Part shown: piece after piece, positions 43,221 to 45,506 of the stretch
How positions within the stretch are numbered: position 1 is the first letter of the stretch
Layout: each line of letters begins with the position of its first letter
IMG/VR virus record: IMGVR_UViG_3300017727_000023
Coordinates: 1 to 45,506 of that record
Length of the DNA: 45,506 nt
Source: a virus
Reading direction: 5' to 3' (one strand)
Notes under the pieces: model-generated
Seen by the model: only the letters and a program-made list of their open reading frames with translations
The model's database searches: none
What the model was told of the DNA's origin: nothing
Made by a program: the position numbers and the translations under genes

Positions 43221-43423
43221 TATGCCTTTCTCATGAGAGTGTATTGAATTATTACAATACGAACTTTCAGTTGATGCAACATCATAATTATAGTTTGGGA
43301 GAACTTGAAAATATGATGCCATGGGAAAGGGAGATTTATATTATGTTATTAATGCAATTCCTAAAAGATGAACAGGAAAGGCAAAAAAATGAACAAGCCA
43401 AATATAAATCACAAAGGAGATAG
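43217..43423 (+). CDS. Small overlapping ORF, probable frameshift extension of gp26
   Basis: The 68 codons have no good start. The only upstream choice is TTG at 43217, which overlaps the gp26 TGA, with GGAGG 16 nt away. The peptide NYYNTNFQLMQHHNYSLGELENMMPWEREIYIMLLMQFLKDEQERQKNEQ is well formed and looks helical, with a 'MMPWEREIYI' motif seen in small T4-like proteins after gp26. T4 gp51 is a hub-assembly catalyst and possible relative, but at 249 aa it is much longer. It ends 2 nt before the membrane-protein ATG. Expression as the C-terminal part of a gp26 fusion is the favoured reading. Confidence 0.6.
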   Translation: MICLSHESVLNYYNTNFQLMQHHNYSLGELENMMPWEREIYIMLLMQFLKDEQERQKNEQAKYKSQRR

Positions 43424-43425
43424 AC

Positions 43426-43809
43426 ATGGCAGACGAAAAATTTAGTGGTGACATGAGTCGTAATGAGGTAGAGATTGACCTCAGTAAGTTCATGGAACTC
43501 GTAACAGAAAACTCAGCACTTAAAGCTGAAATTCTACAATTAAAAACAGAACAAGAACCCGAAAATCCGTGGCAACGTTGGATATACCTATCCAACATGG
43601 TTGATTCATGGAGAATATTCCCAAGAGCATTTTTAAGTGTTTACATATTCTTATTGTACTACTGTACTATGTGGTTCATGGAACTTGATGCCCCCACCAT
43701 GGAACAATCGGGACTTATCAGTATCGTAGTTGGTGCTGGTGCAGCTTGGTTTGGTCTGTATGCTGGGACAGCTAAAGACAAAATCAACGGCCAAGGCGGA
43801 AACAAATAA
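43426..43809 (+). CDS. Two-segment membrane protein, holin-like
   Basis: The 127-aa protein has an acidic N-terminal half with a coil (ELVTENSALKAEILQLKTEQ, about 21-42). Then PWQRWIYLSNMVDSWRIF leads into a membrane segment at about 65-85 (AFLSVYIFLLYYCTMWFMELD). A second, small-residue segment is at about 95-113 (LISIVVGAGAAWFGLYAG). That shape fits class II-type holins. A strong AGGAGA site lies 8 nt before the ATG. Its place between the gp26 chaperone ORF and the tape measure is unusual for a lysis protein; a tail or membrane-attachment role is also possible. Confidence 0.78.
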   Translation: MADEKFSGDMSRNEVEIDLSKFMELVTENSALKAEILQLKTEQEPENPWQRWIYLSNMVDSWRIFPRAFLSVYIFLLYYCTMWFMELDAPTMEQSGLISIVVGAGAAWFGLYAGTAKDKINGQGGNK

Positions 43810-43812
43810 CCA

Positions 43813-45506
43813 ATGGCAAACGAAATCGATAAGCAGTTAGAAGAGGCCGCAAAGTCTCTTAAACCAGCATTTAAGCAAGTCATAGATACTCTTGCAGAAT
43901 CCAATAAAGAGTTTGCTGTAACAGCAGCTAACTTTAGAAATTCTACAAGAGATTCTTTTGCTGGTGCTCTCACGGCAAACAAACTTAAGAATACTTTAGA
44001 AGAAGTAGCACAAGGTCTTAAGGAAGGTGAGGGTGAGATAGCTGGTATCGATTTTGGTGAGTTTAAAAAAGTAAACGATAAGATAAATTCACTTGAACAA
44101 AAACGTGCAGAAAGATTAGAAACTGCCAACAAGAAAGGTAATGTTCTTTACAAAGCACGTGTAGCGTTTGAGAAGGCGGAAGCCGCTGAACTGGAAGCTG
44201 CGACAAGAGGAAAACAAGTCACAGGTGCAGCTTTAGAAAAACTACGAACAGCGAGAGAGGAAGCAGAAAAAACTCTAGCTGAAAAGACCGCCCAACAAAC
44301 CAAATCATTTGATGAAAATATTGAACGTGAAAAAGAAAACAGAAAGGAATACCAAGACCAGTTAGACAAAGCTCTCGAAGAGATGCAAAAAGAAAGCATG
44401 GAATACATGGAAAACATGTCAGGTGCATTCAAAAAACTTACTGGTATTGACCTCATGGGTGCGTTTGACTCTATGGTTGAAAATGTAAATGCTATCGGTA
44501 CATTATTTACTAGAGGCAAAAACACAGATGTATTCGGTGATATCGTTGGTGGTATTCAGAACATGGGTGAAAATATTTCTAATGGTTTAGCCAAAGCACG
44601 TGAAGGTGCTAAGGTAATGGCAACTAATTTAATGGCATCAGGTAAACAATTTCTTAAACAAGGGAAAAAGTTTGCAATATCTGCTGGGTTAATGATAAAA
44701 GGATTGCTTTCTTCAGCTGCAGCTATGGTTGCAACTGGTGTATCATTGTTAGCAGCTGCATTAGGACTTTCAGTCCCAGCATTATTGATTGGTCTTGTTG
44801 CACTCGCACTGGTAGCTGGTGCAATGTATCTATACAAAGAATCAGAAGGATTTAGAGCCGCTGTCGATACAGTGGTAGATTACTTCATGGATATCATATC
44901 AACAATTGGAGATATCTTTGGTGGATTTTATGAATTCTTCGCTGGTCTCTTTACTGGGGACTTCGATAGAATGTTCCAAGGTGTTAAAGATGTCCTTGGT
45001 GGATTATGGGATTTGATGTTGACACCTTTCAAAGCAATAGGTGACTTCTTTAAAAATGTCTTTGGTTTTGATATCAAAGCATGGTTAAAAAAGAAAGCAG
45101 AGTCATTTGGTTTAGGTTGGTTAATCGATGGTGAAGAACCCAACGAAAAGGTTGAAGCTATGACTAATGGTGCTGACCCTGCTAAAGCTAATGACATGAA
45201 ATATGCTGACGAAGACATAAAGCAGGAATCCATGGATTACATGGCGGATATTAATGCAATGTCGGATGAAGAACGGGGTGCAAGATTCGATGAACAAATT
45301 GCTCGTAGAGAGGAATCATTAAAGAAAGCAGAAGCAAAATTAGCAGAACTGAAAAAGAAACAGGAAGAGAAGCCTGAATGGAGTACGCTTGATTATACAG
45401 ACCAAATTAAAAAAGCTGAGGATAATGTTCTTTTCCGCCAAAAAGACGTAGACCAAAGAACAGCAGACAAACAAAACTTCTTTGACCCCGAAAGACGAGA
45501 GTATGA
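43813..45506 (+). CDS. 29: Tape measure protein gp29-like, cut by right edge
   Basis: The open frame from ATG 43813 has no stop in the window (564 codons). The N-terminal 200 residues are helical and rich in Glu/Lys/Ala (EKAEAAELEAATRGK, LREERE-like blocks), as in tape measures. A strongly hydrophobic, small-residue stretch at about 270-342 (SAAAMVATGVSLLAAALGL, LLIGLVALALVAGAM) suits the channel-forming part. A second helical region with 'LTPFKAIGDFFKNVFGFD' follows, then charged coil. T4 gp29 is 590 aa. The measure sets tail length and is injected with DNA. It starts 3 nt after the membrane-protein stop. Confidence 0.82.
   Translation, partial: MANEIDKQLEEAAKSLKPAFKQVIDTLAESNKEFAVTAANFRNSTRDSFAGALTANKLKNTLEEVAQGLKEGEGEIAGIDFGEFKKVNDKINSLEQKRAERLETANKKGNVLYKARVAFEKAEAAELEAATRGKQVTGAALEKLRTAREEAEKTLAEKTAQQTKSFDENIEREKENRKEYQDQLDKALEEMQKESMEYMENMSGAFKKLTGIDLMGAFDSMVENVNAIGTLFTRGKNTDVFGDIVGGIQNMGENISNGLAKAREGAKVMATNLMASGKQFLKQGKKFAISAGLMIKGLLSSAAAMVATGVSLLAAALGLSVPALLIGLVALALVAGAMYLYKESEGFRAAVDTVVDYFMDIISTIGDIFGGFYEFFAGLFTGDFDRMFQGVKDVLGGLWDLMLTPFKAIGDFFKNVFGFDIKAWLKKKAESFGLGWLIDGEEPNEKVEAMTNGADPAKANDMKYADEDIKQESMDYMADINAMSDEERGARFDEQIARREESLKKAEAKLAELKKKQEEKPEWSTLDYTDQIKKAEDNVLFRQKDVDQRTADKQNFFDPERREY

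Noticed and set aside
43222-43236. ATG CCT TTC TCA TGA mini-ORF after gp26
   Set aside because: Four codons only; kept only as a note because it could have been the start of the next gene if one base were missing from the sequence.
41685-45233. Minus-strand ORFs opposite gp54, gp26 and the tape measure
   Set aside because: They mirror the plus-strand genes, with Ser/Leu/Phe-rich complements of helical Glu/Lys/Ala sequence and no ribosome sites.
1-45506. Insertion sequences, integrase or attachment sites
   Set aside because: No transposase, recombinase or flanking direct repeats were seen; the region is a compact set of virion genes.

Overview
The window is part of the structural-gene region of a T4-like contractile-tailed phage (Straboviridae/Kyanoviridae-type myovirus). 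It is AT-rich and gene-dense, with no gap over 300 bases. Two 2-oxoglutarate/Fe(II) oxygenases, a DUF4815-type giant tail protein and long modular tail fibers built from 'GDGLSGGGTSG / NLYxTxxR' units point to a marine lineage of the cyanophage or pelagiphage (SAR11 phage) kind. The host cannot be fixed from this window: it carries no photosynthesis, tRNA or other host-signature genes.

Layout. Everything from 1 to 40687 is on the minus strand and everything from 40729 to the right edge is on the plus strand, diverging from a 41-bp intergenic region. Read in the direction of minus-strand transcription from 40687 down to 1: (a) baseplate module gp48, gp53, a gp27-like hub, the gp5 spike, gp25, gp6; (b) a small fiber-like protein, a 1196-aa baseplate/tail protein, gp8, and a 2221-aa DUF4815 protein; (c) a fiber module at 21.3-9.8 kb with nine genes, including two long Tyr/Pro/Ala repeat proteins; (d) after a hairpin terminator, a modification-type cassette at 9.8-5.2 kb with a GT8-like glycosyltransferase, an unknown protein, two 2OG oxygenases and a DUF6065-like protein; (e) the neck and packaging module: a small membrane protein, gp13, gp14, gp15, gp16, gp17 and the first 20 codons of tail sheath gp18. 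On the plus strand are gp4, an unidentified conserved protein, gp54-like tube initiator, gp26-like hub/chaperone, a small overlapping ORF, a membrane protein, and the start of the gp29-like tape measure, which runs off the right edge.

Regulation. TATAAATA or CATAAATA boxes, matching T4 late (gp55/gp33) promoters, stand before many transcription units. At four genes the box ends exactly 5 nt before the ATG and there is no Shine-Dalgarno sequence, which predicts leaderless late mRNAs. The gp13 start lies in a hairpin that only read-through RNA could form, as in the T4 gene e and soc switches.

Most interesting points: (1) a perfect T_TTT_TTT slippery heptamer directly before the gp26 stop, where a -1 slip would fuse gp26 to the next ORF just upstream of the tape measure, as in the P2 and lambda tail-chaperone arrangement; (2) two fiber proteins whose repeats keep a strict two-residue register over hundreds of residues; (3) proline-hydroxylase-like oxygenases and a glycosyltransferase next to those proline/tyrosine-rich fibers, suggesting a post-translationally modified fiber system; (4) the predicted leaderless late genes. 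All functions are inferred from reading the sequence and recalled family features; no search was run.
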